From positions 68,262,463 to 68,326,462 of the forward strand of contig NC_054702.1 in assembly GCF_016097555.1 (NCBI RefSeq): a stretch of 64,000 nucleotides of DNA, written 5' to 3'. Numbering within the stretch: the stretch's first letter is position 1; every line of letters starts with the position of its first letter. The translations under genes were made by a program, and so were the position numbers. The DNA is from Gigantopelta aegis (lineage: Eukaryota; Mollusca; Gastropoda; Neomphalida; Peltospiridae). The notes below the pieces were generated by a model, which worked only from the letters and a program-made list of their open reading frames with translations, did no database searches and had not been told where the DNA came from. Below are positions 10,786 through 22,724 of the stretch, piece after piece.

Positions 10786-11016
10786 ATAAAAAGGAAGTTC
10801 TTTAACTCAACCATATGCATGGGGCCTACAATCTACGCGGTCGATCCCGCTTACGTGCATGAAACAGTGTGCAGACCTGGCACTGGCTAGTATGTATTGA
10901 TGTATGAATATCTATATACTGTATGTATGTCGAGGTTGACTGTTACATACATAGATATTAAGACACTGGCGCAGGGGATAATTAAATCCTTTCTGGCCTC
11001 ACAAATTGCCCCATGC

Positions 11017-11101
11017 CGTTGCTGGAACTCGAACCTGTGGCACCGATTCGCCCGCAAATTGCAAGACTAACCACGATACGCTCTGAGCTATCGAAGCTTC
11101 C
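11017..11101 (-). repeat. tRNA-like Pol III promoter segment, unit 3
   Basis: This is the same segment. The B box has one change at its edge (tggaactcgaacc on the plus strand instead of tgggactcgaacc). Confidence 0.45.
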
Positions 11102-11142
11102 ATATAAAGGAAGTTCTTTAACTCAACCATATGCATGGGGCC

Positions 11143-11216
11143 ATATGTATATGTATGTGTGTATGTATGTATGTATGTGTGTGTGTGTGTTTGTATGTAT
11201 GTATGTATGTGTATGT

Positions 11217-11252
<36 letters not shown>

Positions 11253-11320
11253 CTGTATGTGTGTGTATGTATGTGTGTATGTATGTGTGTATGTATGTAT
11301 GTATGTATGTACGTACATAT
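11143..11320 (+). repeat. (TATG)n / (TG)n microsatellite
   Basis: About 175 bases of mixed tatg and tg units directly follow the 316-bp array. Confidence 0.92.
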
Positions 11321-11387
11321 GCATATACAACTAGCGTAAGAAGCGCGGTGCGGGTGTCCCGACTTATCTGAATCCAGTAGCAGCAGC

Positions 11388-11390
<3 letters not shown>

Positions 11391-11439
<49 letters not shown>
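11391..11439 (+). repeat. (TA)n microsatellite
   Basis: About 24 uninterrupted TA units. Confidence 0.95.
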
Positions 11440-11442
<3 letters not shown>

Positions 11443-11639
11443 CTTATTTTATTAGTAATAAACACAAATTAATGATGTAAGATTTTGGAAAATTAATAAA
11501 AAGGTCTAACAAAAGGGTATCAATCCTGAAAGGTATAATTATATTACATTTGTTTTCAGTACTTCAAAAAACCCATACCAAACAGTTTGGATATGCTAAC
11601 ATTCAACAAATAGATTAATTAATGCTAATTTCTTTTCTA

Positions 11640-12640
11640 CTTAACCTGACCTCAAACAATGGCATATCCCCCACCTCTAGAGATAGTAGTCTGGTCCGAA
11701 CATCCCAACAGCCAATGGGATGGCTAAAATGTTCCAGCGAGTCCTCTGCTTCTTGTTCCAGTCGCGTGACTAAAACTTCCTTTTTGTCCGCCGATTTGCT
11801 TTGCTCCAGTCAAATCTAAGCCATCTGGGGGTTTTCTGTTGGGTTTTTGTGTGGAATACTTTCTACCACATTTTATTTACCCTTTTACAGGTTTACTTGG
11901 TTTAATTCACTGTTTTAAAAGTGTTAATTCCAATCTTTTTACCTCACGTGCCGATAATCGGTCGTGTTGTTTACCAGACTTATGTTTGTTTGTTTGTCTT
12001 TACATAATTATCAGTCATGTCGGAGAGTTCGTGGATCCATTCAACTGATTGGGTTTTTCTCGTTCCGTACTGGTCAAAGTATGTGCTTCCCTGTCTGGGA
12101 ATGTGCATATAAAAGATCCCATTCTGCAGTAGGAAAAATGTAGCGGATGTCCTCGGATGACTACGAGTCAGAATTACCAAATGTTTGACATCCAATAGCC
12201 GATGATTAATTGATCAATGTGCTCTAGTGGTGTCGTTAAACAAAACAACATTTGTATAACGTGTCCAGGACAGGAGAATCTCTGTGCGGCAATTGAAGAC
12301 TACTTATATTAAGGTTCTTCTTCATGGGCCAAGGAATTAGGACAAGTTTCTGAGACTTCCGGGTCGATCGTTCCGCCAGTTCAGTCCAGCCTTCAATCGC
12401 AGACTCGGTTTCGGACATTCTCTACACAATGCTACCTGCCATGATTAAGACATATTTAGCTTTGACTTCCATCGTGGCTTCAATCTCAGCTATGGCTTCG
12501 ACGGCTGTTACAGCTACAGCATTGTCTCTGGTTGCATCTTTCCCCTCGGTGACTGTTCCAGCCTCCGTGATGGCTCGGGTCGGCTTCTTCTAGACGCCAT
12601 TGTATCTGCTTCCATACCGGCTCCTGCAGTGGCTCCCATA
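11640..12640 (-). pseudogene. Possible relic coding fragments, unassigned
   Basis: On the minus strand three short pieces read more like protein than their surroundings: about 12640-12425 (Ala/Glu/Val-rich), 12418-12239 (starting MSETESAIEGWTELAERS) and about 11815-11650 (ending WDVRTRLLSLEVGDMPLFEV). Stops and frame changes separate them, and a SINE tail lies between at 12030-12247. I do not recognise the parent gene. They could be exons of a decayed gene or chance ORFs. Confidence is low. Confidence 0.2.
12030..12247 (+). repeat. SINE 3' body, 5'-truncated
   Basis: The stretch carries the conserved SINE body (gtgcatataaaagatccc, tgtttgacatccaatagccgatgatt) and the 3' end caatgtgctctagtggtgtcgttaaac. 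The tRNA head is missing. Confidence 0.75.
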
Positions 12641-12649
12641 GAGACTATA

Positions 12650-14057
12650 TTTCAGGTTATATTCACAAGGGTGTGTCTAAGTTAATGAAAATAAACAGTT
12701 TAATTATTTGTGTTCAAATGTTTTGTTTGTTTGTTGTTTTCTGGGGTGAGGTTTGGGGTTTTTCCCTACCATACAATATTTTATGGGGCAGAGTATAGCT
12801 CAATGATCGAGTATTTTGTTAATAATGACACTAGTACTTCTATAAGGGATTTAGAGGGTACGGTAGGTTATACATTTTTAGTTTGTGTGTCCATTTGTTG
12901 CACTATTTCGGTTGATAAACGTTTGAAACATGGTGCCACAAGTTTTGAATACCAGCTACATATAGGGTATGTAACAAGGTTCGAATGTAGAAGAACTACA
13001 CATTCTACGTCCCTTCGGACTAATAAAATATATATTGCCATTTTAAAATTAGGAGTCGTCTATATGTATGTGGTTAAACTCTTTCTCTCTATCCCAAATG
13101 TCAGTCATATGTTGGACACAAAATGGCTGTGTAAAATGTGCTATAGAAAATTATATGGCATCAGAGCGGTTAAACACCCACATTTCGCATTCAAAAGGGT
13201 ATGTTTTGTTGAACGATAGACCGAATGAGCTGCATAATTTCACAGGTGCTTCTGATATAAGTTCGAATGATAGAGCTGCTAACAATAACTGCAATGGGGA
13301 AAACGCAAACATGAAAAGGTTGCTTCACATTTGATGGCCCATGCCCTTTCAGGCTGTGATATTGCTGCCATAACATAAAAGGTTGTAAAAGTAACCGTTA
13401 TGAAAATTATGTATGAAGCATTTAAACATCAGCACTTGGATGGATATATCATAAGATTCGGATGTCACAGGCGGTCATTAGCTTTAGATCACCTCTACAA
13501 ATAATTATTCTACATGGAATGAAGACATGCACCATCTGAAATCGTCCAATCGATTCAATGCACCTTTTTAACCAACCTTTTTCGATGACTGAGTAATGTA
13601 TCCATTATCAAGAGACAGAAATTGGAAAAGTAAAAACCGACTCCACAGTCTTAACCAAAACAACAGTTATTAGTTGCGACGTAACCTTTTATCACAGGCA
13701 CGTTGACATTGAAGATTTGGTCTATATCATGCAACATTACATTCTAGACAGATTGGTAAACCATTAAAACGTAGCGGTCAGCGTAAGAATTATTATTTTA
13801 AATGATATTTGAGATAATTTTAATTTCTAAATGTATTGAGCACCCTCAAAACAGAAGTTAATTTCAAAAGGATTATTTAATGTGATGGTATTTCTGATAT
13901 CAAATGACAACTTGGCAATTTATTCTCTTTATATGCATTATCAGAGCATTTTCTGTGAATACATACATGTAGAGTGGAGAAGGCTGATTTATACTCTACT
14001 GTAGTTCAATATTATTATCCTTGGTTTGGCAACAAACATTTCCAGATATTTCTCAAG
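12650..14057. other. Intergenic; long ORF of doubtful value
   Basis: A 169-codon open frame lies at 12710-13219 (+), but its composition (Cys/Tyr/Val/Phe-rich, no domain, AT-rich codons) looks like chance. I see no repeats with defined ends here. Confidence 0.3.
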
Positions 14058-14900
14058 TCATAATGGTTTTTGTGTTATTTGCCCCTGCACTCCCACAGAG
14101 AAGGTATATGAAATGATCTGCTTCTTAAATATATGAACATCAATATTTGCTGACCTTCCATGGGCTAACAACATTTCAAGGAAGTCTTTGTGTTGCTTGA
14201 GAATATTCAAAACCAGCAGTTTTCCATTCTGCATAAAAACACTGTTGGTATTATAGTCAGTAATGGTAAGCAGAGCTGGAATTGCTAGTTGGTGTCTTCT
14301 CTGCATCCTTAATGATGCTGTGCACAAGTTGAGTGTATAAAATGTTCGTATCTGGGATGTTGAACTAGCAGCTATTTATAGACATTGAAGTATAACTTTT
14401 GTCTGTGCATCTTCTTGTGTATTTTACAACACTCTCAGACATGGTTTGTATTTGAAACATTGTACATTATCTCACTAATAGAACCCTCTTCCCAAGAAGC
14501 TGAGGGCAGAGTTTTCTTCCTTTTTATTCACTTAAAAGTAATGTTTTCCTGTCCCTTGAGACCTTTGTAGGGATTGTTTAGATCAAGTGTGGCTTGGAAA
14601 AAAACCTTTTACATGAGAAATTTAGTGCCAAACCACGAATGCTGTTATTATGCTACTGTGAATTAGTTGCAAACCTTCCATCCATGAGAAATTCCCTGAA
14701 AATACGCTGTACCAATAGAGCAAATTGCAAGAGAGTAAATTGCCATGGTCTCATTTTGGTATTAGTCGTATCACAAAGTCCAGGGTATTCCTCAACCACA
14801 TCTGACATGGCTGAGAAATGTCCAACGAAATACTGAAGCTGAAGTGGATGATTTGTGATCTGATGCTACAAGAGCTGTTGACATATTGAGGGAGTAACAA
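14058..14900 (-). pseudogene. Possible decayed gene fragment, minus strand
   Basis: Minus-strand reading gives protein-like stretches, for example QLAIPALLTITDYNTNSVFM and GKLLVLNILKQHKDFLEMLL at about 14310-14140. At about 14790-14660 it gives TLLQFALLVQRIFREFLMDG. In-frame stops and shifts interrupt them, and no clear splice sites connect them. This fits a processed or degraded pseudogene. The parent is not recognised, and chance cannot be excluded. Confidence 0.25.
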
Positions 14901-15003
14901 GAGCAAAGGCCCACAGGAAAAATAAGAAATTACAGATATTGTGAACACGATAGACATTATATTTGAATCAGATGATACGACTGAAATAGGAAAGAAAGTC
15001 AAG

Positions 15004-15083
15004 TGCTAGATATGCCTGATGACTATATTTGATGTCAATTATATACACCTAAGCATAAATTAAGTACAATTTAAATAGAAATA
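15004..15083 (+). repeat. Duplicated segment, copy 1 (insertion-interrupted)
   Basis: These bases (tgctagatatgcctgatgac ... aaatagaaa) match 17117-17205. The match resumes after the pogo-like element, at about 16660-16725 versus 17258-17315, so the second copy looks like the pre-insertion site. Confidence 0.6.
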
Positions 15084-16635
15084 CAGTGGACTCTGTCTAA
15101 ATCGGACTCACTTCGTACCGTCGAAATAGTCCGGTTTACAAAGAGGACCGGTTTAGACAGAGTTCATCCAGAGTTATGGTTCTTGAATGATCGACAACTC
15201 GCGATCAACAATGGCATTTGAACCCATGGATGGTTGGGAAACACAGTCATACAAGCCAGACTTGCAATCGATTATTTCACAGACATAAAACATATACTTA
15301 AAGGGACATTCCTGAGTTTGCTGCAATTTTTAAGATGTTATCCACTAACAAAGACTTTTTAACGATTGTAATTACATATCAAATATATTTTTCTGCATAA
15401 AATATTAGTGGCTGCATATTAAACGTGTTTCTGGTCGTTCTAATATTTGTACTAGGTTAAATTTCATTTTATTTCCTAAAACATTATTTATTCGTACGTA
15501 CGAAATTATTTGAATACAAATTCCAGATCTAACGGCCTACCGCAATAAGAGTAAACTTCACACCAGTGCGATTACATTTTGTATTTGATCTTGCGGTGGC
15601 GTCCTGATTACTCGGCAAGTGACGATCATTGTTCAACTAATTAAGCAGCCCGTCATTCAGTCAAATCTCAGTCCGGTGTAGACAGAGGTAATTAATGCAT
15701 GAACGGTTCTTTCGTTCCTGATTTTTGATCCGGAGTCCGGAGTAACGGGCAACGGGCAACTATATTTACGTGCCCCTATCCACAAGGGTTCAGGCACGCC
15801 CACCCCGGAGTCAGCCTCTGACATCGCCAGTTGTCGATTCCGGGGCGGGGGGGGGGGGGGGGGGGGGGATAAAAAGAGTGCATGGGATAATTTTAAATAA
15901 TGTGGTATGACCACTTAAAAAATTAAATAAATAAATAAAACAGTTACAAATAGGGGTCTATCATATTTATATATTATTACTCACATATTAATAATAGCAC
16001 CATAATTAAAGAGCCTTATAACATTCTATTATTTTAATAGATAATTAGTAGGTGCAATTAGTTACAATTTCGATCGGGCAGTTCCAAATAAATATATACT
16101 ATAATTAATTAATTACTAATAATATATATATATATATATATATATTTTTAATTTATTAAATTAGGCCCTGGAGGATAAAGGATTCGTAAAGCGGGGAGCA
16201 CAGCGCCACCGGCAATCCGGCGATCAAACAGGCGGGAGGCCCACTCTGGTAAGTCCGGATTTCCACGGGGGGGCGTTCCGGGGGGGGGGGGGGGAGGCCT
16301 CCTAACAGGCTTCCCTATCGGCCAAAACCGCCAACGCCCTACCGCACCCAAATATGCACCCTACCACGGCGTCCCCCCCCCCATCCCGCCCCCCCCCCCC
16401 CAGGTTATCCATGTAACACAGGTGGGCCCTTCTTTTGTTAAGATGATATGAATGATATGAATGATGATATATGATAAGAAGCCCGCGAGCCGCCGTCTGG
16501 AGTGGTGGAGTCCGGAGTAGACAGAGTACGGATTAGGCAGAGATTTATACCTAAGAGATAAACGGTAGCTGGACGGGGCTTTAGAAATGGACCGGTTTAA
16601 GCAGAGATCCGGATTACACAGGTTTAGACAGAGTG
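15084..16635. mobile_element. Pogo/Tc1-superfamily-like non-autonomous element, with nested MITE
   Basis: The left end is cagtggactctgtctaaatc and the right end is the inverse (ggtttagacagagtg). TA dinucleotides flank both (15082-15083, 16636-16637). The motif ccgg..tagacagag recurs in both subterminal regions (about 15145, 15671, 16509, 16590, 16612). No transposase frame is visible. Half of a TTAA MITE (15302-15528), a poly-G run (15845-15868) and an AT microsatellite lie inside. Termini of this form are seen in pogo/Tigger-type elements (family knowledge); the assignment is inference. Confidence 0.55.
15302..15528 (+). mobile_element. TTAA MITE family 1, left half
   Basis: It follows TTAA at 15298-15301 and matches the left 225 bases of the complete copy at 5706-6087, including the cgtacgtacg palindrome. 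The right half is missing. Confidence 0.75.
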
Positions 16636-17960
16636 TATATATATTTTTAAATATTCCAAGCTTCTGTGAGATAGATGAATTGTAAATTTAAAACACACAT
16701 GCCGAGGAAAGGTACTTACAATTGGCTGGTACTAAGAACTGAGGGACATCTTCATAAATTTGTGAACATAATATATAAACTTCATATATTGAACCACAAT
16801 TGATTAATGCAGCCTCAATCTGTTAAAAACAAAAAAACAAAAAAGCCAGGTCAGTGTGTTTTAATAATAAAGGCTTCAGGCAATCCTAAGTGTGTGTATA
16901 CATAGAAATTAATACATTTCTGGCATTGCTTAACTTATTTTGAGAAGTATATAATTAATCATACCTCATATTATATTGTTTTGTAGTTGTTATTAACATC
17001 TACTTTATAGAATAAAAGGAAGAATGTAGAAATAGAAAATTATGAACTTGACATACATCATATTTGGGTCAGATAAAATGATTGAGAATTGGGAATGAAA
17101 GTTAGATTTTTATAGTGCTAGATGTTCGCCTGATGACAATATTCTATGTAGATGTCAATTATATACACCAAAACATAAGTTAAGCTTGATATAAATAGAA
17201 CTGCAATTCTAAAATATTACAAAAAGCAACAAAAAAGGGAGCAATTTCAAGATGAACTGTTGTGAGATAGGTGAATAGTATATGTAATGCAGACTTGCCT
17301 AGAATGGTATGTAAATTCACTTTTTATGATTGTAAGACTTGTGTTTAATATAAAAATACTCAAAATATCCATGTAAATGGTTTAGACAGTATGTACTGCA
17401 CCATATTTAAATATTCAGATATTAAATACAGTACAACAATAAAAGGTTCAGAATGTTTCAAGTACGGTATGTATATACATGTACATAGAGAATTATATAA
17501 CAGGAAGTGCGTAACGTTTTCTGGTGAGTATACCCCCCGACCTCTATTAGAAATTAACGCGAAAGTTAGGCAGAGTTACGTCCCCTAACCGCTTTCCAGT
17601 TCCGGCGCGTTCCGCTAACAGCAAGCATGACCGATGACCACAGTATTTTTCTGAATCTTCAACTGAGATTTATGTATGCCAGCCCCTGTCATCATAAATG
17701 ACCCCACCTATGTTTTAAAAATAAAGAATGATACGGGTAAAAATTAAGTTGCTGATTTTACGTTTGACCATGTGTTAAATATAGGAGATAAATCTAGCGA
17801 GCTGTCACCCACCCTGATTGTTTTGGTTTTCTTGCATGAACATTTTAGATTTTTTTTAAAAGCTGCAATCTCGTCTTACATTAATTATCATAATTTCACT
17901 TAAACATACAAACACACCTACAGTTTTAATTAATTGTGTGTGACAGTAACACAGTTGTAA
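16636..17960. other. AT-rich intergenic sequence
   Basis: Apart from the duplicated segment (17117-17315), I see no gene or element ends. Short ORFs lack domains. Confidence 0.4.
17117..17315 (+). repeat. Duplicated segment, copy 2 (apparent empty site)
   Basis: This stretch aligns first to 15004-15083 and then to the sequence after 16650, without the roughly 1.55-kb element between them. Confidence 0.5.
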
Positions 17961-18339
17961 TAGATAATAGAAACAATGTTTATAGTGCGTTCCACTGGGA
18001 ACGCATTTTTTAATACTGTGGAATTTACTACAAGTTATTTATTTCTGAGTCGATTGCTTTCTAAAGTACATACAAAAATAGTATATTTTTGTTATTTCCA
18101 AAACATTTTTATTTTTACGTCAAACCCAACTGAAATTATTTTTAAAAAAGACAAAAACAAAACAAAACATTTTTGTAGGAGAATGGGATGGACTATATTA
18201 TGTAATATTCTGATCTGAGTCCGAGCACAAAAACGTCCGCTAGACTGGTTTATGCGCTTCACCTTAAAACAAATGGCCACGTCGGGAATCAATCAAATAG
18301 TTCACGAACGTTAGCGAAACGTTTGCTGGCTGAACTTGG

Positions 18340-18628
18340 GGCTGATGCGCAATTGATCGATTTCCGTCGGTGGGCCTATTGGGCTATTTCTCGTTCCAGC
18401 CAGTGCTCCACAACTGGTGTAACAAAGGCCGTGGTATGTACTATCCTGTCTGTGGAATGGTGCATATAAAATATCTCTTGCTTCTAATCGAAAAAACTAT
18501 AGCCCATGAAATGGCGGCAGTGGGTTTCCTCTCTATTTATCTGTGTGGTCCTTAACCATATGTCTGACGCCATATAACCGTAATTAAAATGTGTTGGATG
18601 CGTTGTTAAATAAGAAACATTTCATTCC
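18340..18628 (+). repeat. SINE, head type 2, 5'-truncated
   Basis: Begins within the tRNA-type head (gatcgatttccgtcggtgggcc), continues with tgggctatttctcgttccagcc and the conserved body, and ends tgcgttgttaaataagaaac. Confidence 0.8.
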
Positions 18629-18819
18629 TTCCTTCCTTCGAAAAAAAATCCACATAGCAAGATGTTGAACATGTATTAGCTATCTAAAACACAAGCCAGA
18701 AAATAATTTAAGGGTGCCTGTCAAAATGTCCTATGTCAATCAATTTCAGCCTGTCAAAAATTAAACCTTTAAAAAAAATCCTCATTAGATGAAAGTTTGT
18801 TTTGTTTAACGACACGACA

Positions 18820-19206
18820 AAGAAAGAAAGAAATGTTTTATTTAACGACGCACTCAACACCTTTTATTTACGGTTATATGGCGTCAGACATATGGTTAAG
18901 GACCACACATATTTTGAGATGAAACCCGTTGTCGCCACTGTATGGGCTACTCTTCCGATTAGCAGCAAGGTATCTTTTATTTGCGCTCCCCACAGACAGG
19001 ATAGCACAAACCATGGCCTTTGTTGAACCAGTTATGGATCACTGGTCGGTGCAAGTAGTTTACACCTACCCATTGAGCCTTGCAGAGCACTCACTCAGGG
19101 TTTGGAGTCGGTATCTGGATTCAAAATCCCATGCCTCGACTGGGATCCGAACCCAGTACCTACCAGCCTGTAGACCGATGGCCTACCACGACTCCACCGA
19201 GGCCGG
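18820..19206 (-). repeat. SINE, head type 1 with type 2 tail, minus strand
   Basis: The 3' end lies at 18820 (aaagaaatgttttatttaacgacg, reversed) and the tRNA-like head at about 19205 (ccaccgaggccgg). The B-box match is at about 19139-19149. The tail is of the kind usually joined to head type 2, so this is a chimeric form, like the copy at 46336. Confidence 0.8.
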
Positions 19207-19209
19207 TAC

Positions 19210-19505
19210 GACACGACAAGAGCATATTGATTTATTAATCACCGGCTGTTGGATGTCAAACATTTGGTAATTCTGACCTATAGTCTTAGAGAGGAAACCA
19301 GCTAAAACAAATTCATTAGTAGCAAGGGATTTTTTATATGCATCATACTATACACAGGAAAACACATACCACGACCGTTGACCAGTTTTGGTGCACTGGT
19401 TGGAACAAGAGAAAAAAACAGTCAGTCGAATGGATCCACCGAGATGGTTCGATCCTGCGACGCTAGCACGTCAGGCGAACAGTCAACAGAATGAGCTAAA
19501 TAAAG
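19210..19505 (-). repeat. SINE with a different tRNA-like head, minus strand
   Basis: The body matches the other SINEs (gagcatattgatttattaatc, gttggatgtcaaacatttgg). The head, reversed, ends with a tRNA-like A box (tagctcattctgttgactg) and a B box near 19449 (ggttcgatcctgcg on the plus strand), unlike head types 1 and 2. Confidence 0.7.
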
Positions 19506-19954
19506 GTTTTCGTTGAATGAAGTATCGTTATAGCAAAAAACAAAATGCAAAACAGAAACTAAATTGCATATAAGTATTTATATCATTTTAAAACGATATG
19601 AGAACAAGTGTTCATGTAGTAAGTATCAATATACCAAAATCATTTAATAATTATCTTCGAGTAGCCATGACATATTAGGTATAGGCCATGGGCTACACAG
19701 AGTTCTTGTGTAACACCCCACCCCAACTCCACTACACTACACTGTGTGGTTTTTTAGAATCGTTTGTATGTCCTGAACATGAAACTAACTGGTAACAGTG
19801 AAAAACATGGGACCCACTACTCATTTGTCACCTGTGTTGGACCATATGACATGCTGTGATGTCGGATATTTATTAAAATTCCACTATTTCAGGAGAATAA
19901 GTAATTTCTTTTTAAAATATGCCCCAAATACTGTGAAAAAAACTATGTCGTATA

Positions 19955-21422
19955 CACTGACGGAAAAAACAAACCCAAGTTTTTGTTCGGTGGTAAATAT
20001 TTCAAATGTGTTATTGATGATTATTTCATTGTTTAGACTTTTAGGTTATGTCTTCATTACTGAATAAATTTTGACAAGTTTCATTGTGTTATTTATCACA
20101 GACGGCGTTTGCATGGATAACGTTGAAATGTGGGTACCCTACGCCATTTCCTAATCCAAATCAACGTGTGTGCCCACCCCGGGCTGCAGTCACTGCTCTA
20201 ACTCTCCTTACCATTGACCTAATGAAGTTGTTTATGGTTCTTTGTGGAATGTTATTCCACTCATGAAGGGCCTGCGTGAGCCGAGGGAAGTTGTTCAGGA
20301 CGTTGACGCGCTTCCTGACCCTCCTGTCCAGCTCGATAGAGTTCAAATCTGGACTGTCGGATGGCCAATCGAGCAAAGGAAGTTAGCAACGTGCGGCCTC
20401 GCATTATCCTGCTGCAACGTAAGGTTACGCGAGTGGATAAATGGAAGGAACGAGGCCTGATGACGTGATCCCGATATCTTACGGCTGTAACATTGACCTG
20501 GATGACCACGAGGTTTTTTCACGCCATAAGAAATACTTCTCCCTTCCCCTCCCCACCCCCACCTCTCCAAAAAAAAAAAAAAAAAAAGGAAAAAAATAAA
20601 CAAAACATAACAGACAAAGCTGTCGTTTTCCTTTACGCACGCGTCTGAATATCGCTCACCTCGACGTCGTCCATCTGGCCTATAAAGCGAGAACCGAGAC
20701 TCGTCAGTGAATAACACACGTCTCCAGTGGGCCAAGTGAAATCAATTTTGTGCATGTGTATGCAATAGATGTTGACGTCGTCTGGGTGTAAGTGGCGGAC
20801 CAAGGTAGGGACGTTGTGGCCTTAAGTTGAACTCCGCAACCGATTCCTAACCGTACGTGTACACATTGGGCGACCACGAGTGCTTACAATCTGACTCGCC
20901 GTCTCTGTAGCCGTCTGAAATCAGTTACGGAGGTGTGAAAGACATATGCCTCTATCTTGACGTGGCAACGTAACGCGCGGACCTCCGCTCCTGAGACGGT
21001 CAGCTAATCTTCCGGTGGCTCTAAGACGCCGAACCAAATGCGCTATCGTTGACTGACGCGACGATACGATTGCCCCTGCATAATTAGAGCATAGCCATAT
21101 CAACTTGTAACATTCTCGGCATTTTACTTTTCAGTCGTGTTGAAATGAAATGTTGTGCACTCGATGTGTACTGTTCAAAACTTCGATTTGGTATGGTGTT
21201 CAAGTCCATAGCACGTGGCAGTGGCCCGGATGCACGCTTTCTTGACAAATCGGTGAAAAGAATGCAGCTTTGCACGTGCTCACGGTTGACCCAATTGTAA
21301 CCAAAGATTCTTTAGACAGTACCATGAGGTAATTATGTGTTAAATGTTACTTCATTTGGTATACGGATAAAAAAAAGAAGTTATATTACCAAAACTGAAC
21401 TTGCGGGGTTTTTTCCCGTCAG
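19955..21422 (-). mobile_element. Decayed Tc1-like element (copy 3)
   Basis: Imperfect terminal repeats (cactgacggaaaaaac on the left, inverse ttttttcccgtcag on the right) are flanked by TA. The interior carries a broken transposase on the minus strand. Termini and protein differ from the two intact Tc1 copies, so this is a separate lineage. Confidence 0.75.
20161..21110 (-). pseudogene. Tc1-like transposase pseudogene
   Basis: Pieces of one transposase appear in order on the minus strand but in different frames. The N-terminal HTH and GGPR-like region is at about 21103-20921, FTDESRFSLYRPDGRR at about 20711-20660, LQQDNARPHVANFL at about 20440-20395 and DSPDLNSIELDRRVRKRV at about 20360-20300. 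The C-terminus ends VTAARGGHTR at about 20161. A poly-A/T insertion of about 80 bp near 20560-20610 and several frameshifts break the gene. The catalytic Asp, Asp and Glu codons are still recognisable. It is not functional. Confidence 0.85.
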
Positions 21423-21424
21423 TA

Positions 21425-22722
21425 TATATTATGGAAAGGCCAATCTCAGGCAAACCATGCGCTGTTTATAATGATTCTGAAAATTAATTGATTGGATTAG
21501 CCATTCTTAAATTAATTTAAATGGACACAAAAATTTCAAGAAAACCCCCAACAGAAATTGGGATATGTTCAGTTAATGATGTCAAAGTCATGGAATTTGA
21601 GTAGATATCCGATATTATAGCATTTGATTTGATATAGTCTAGAGGCAGAATCCAAAAAGTGGCTTAGAAAAGAATTTCGTTTTACCAGACAAGAGTGAAA
21701 GCGATCACCGTGGTTATTCCATATAGAATAATGTGCTGCATTATACAAAATAACCAAACTATTGCTTTAAAATTTCGATTTTGTAAAGTATTCAATACAA
21801 GATCTCAACTTTAAAGGAATGCTTATTGCTTAATACCAACAAGTATATTGGTATATTTAATTATATAACGGGCACAGCCATTTTGTTTGATCCCAGTGAA
21901 TATGCCCTCTGGCGAACCGGTGGTTACGTAATACTTAACGCGTCACGTCAGGAATTAGTTTTAGAACTGACTAAACAAACGGGATTTTTGCGGGATGATG
22001 AAACAGGTATGCATCGCAATGTTGTGTAATAATATCCATTCCAGTAAGCCAGCAAAAAGTATATATTATATTTCAATAAAAAATATATACCACCATTGTC
22101 AGTCAAAATAACTGTATCATGTTTGGTCCATGCATTAACCTCCGTACTGAAATAATAAACGCAGTGTTTTCTTAGTTAATGGGTCTATTCTTTTTAATAG
22201 CCTCCACCACTGATCCCTGATTTGCAGGTGTCTATTTGGTAGGTAACCAGACAAGGCAATTAATTACCGCCGTCTAGACACAAAAATACGTACCGGTATT
22301 ATTAATATCACAATGTACTGTCAAATAACCTGCCACCCATAAAATGGTTATGGAAATTATCAGCCGTCATGCTTTATTACAGTAAATAATTCTGTAAATC
22401 TCTTGATTAAGTAGATTTTCCCATCTGAAATTACAGGACTGACCAATTACGTAGTCCCAAAGAAAAGAAAATTACCATTTGTGTGTCATGGGTGGTCGTT
22501 TTTGCTCCAACGTAGTCTACCAATAGGCCTAATAGTATGTATTTGTTCTTTAGATTTTTAAGAGAGGAAAATACTATAACCTCAGTTCGTCCTGTTAATG
22601 CAAATTGAAATATATTTAGTTAAATAGTTTATTATATTATCAAGTCATTCATGTTGTTTTACAAGTCAGGTTGATCAAAGCGATGCGCCTGCATTTTGAA
22701 ATGATATAAGCATGTAAATACA
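21425..22722. other. AT-rich intergenic sequence
   Basis: No gene or element with defined ends was seen in this stretch. Confidence 0.4.
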
Positions 22723-22724
22723 GT

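Larger units (their letters stand above)
10261..11143. repeat. 316-bp tandem array, about 2.8 units
   Basis: Units start at 10261, 10577 and 10893, each with tgtattgatgtatgaatatc. The period is exactly 316 bp, and units differ by only scattered bases. The third unit breaks off after atgcatggggcc and passes into a second TATG microsatellite. Every unit carries a tRNA-like, minus-strand segment with A- and B-box matches. Junctions lie in TATG-type sequence, so unequal exchange or replication slippage through the microsatellite could have built the array (inference). Confidence 0.9.

Noticed and set aside
12710..13219. 169-codon plus-strand ORF as a gene
   Set aside because: AT-driven composition, no recognisable domain, no splice signals around it and no relation to other proteins in the window.
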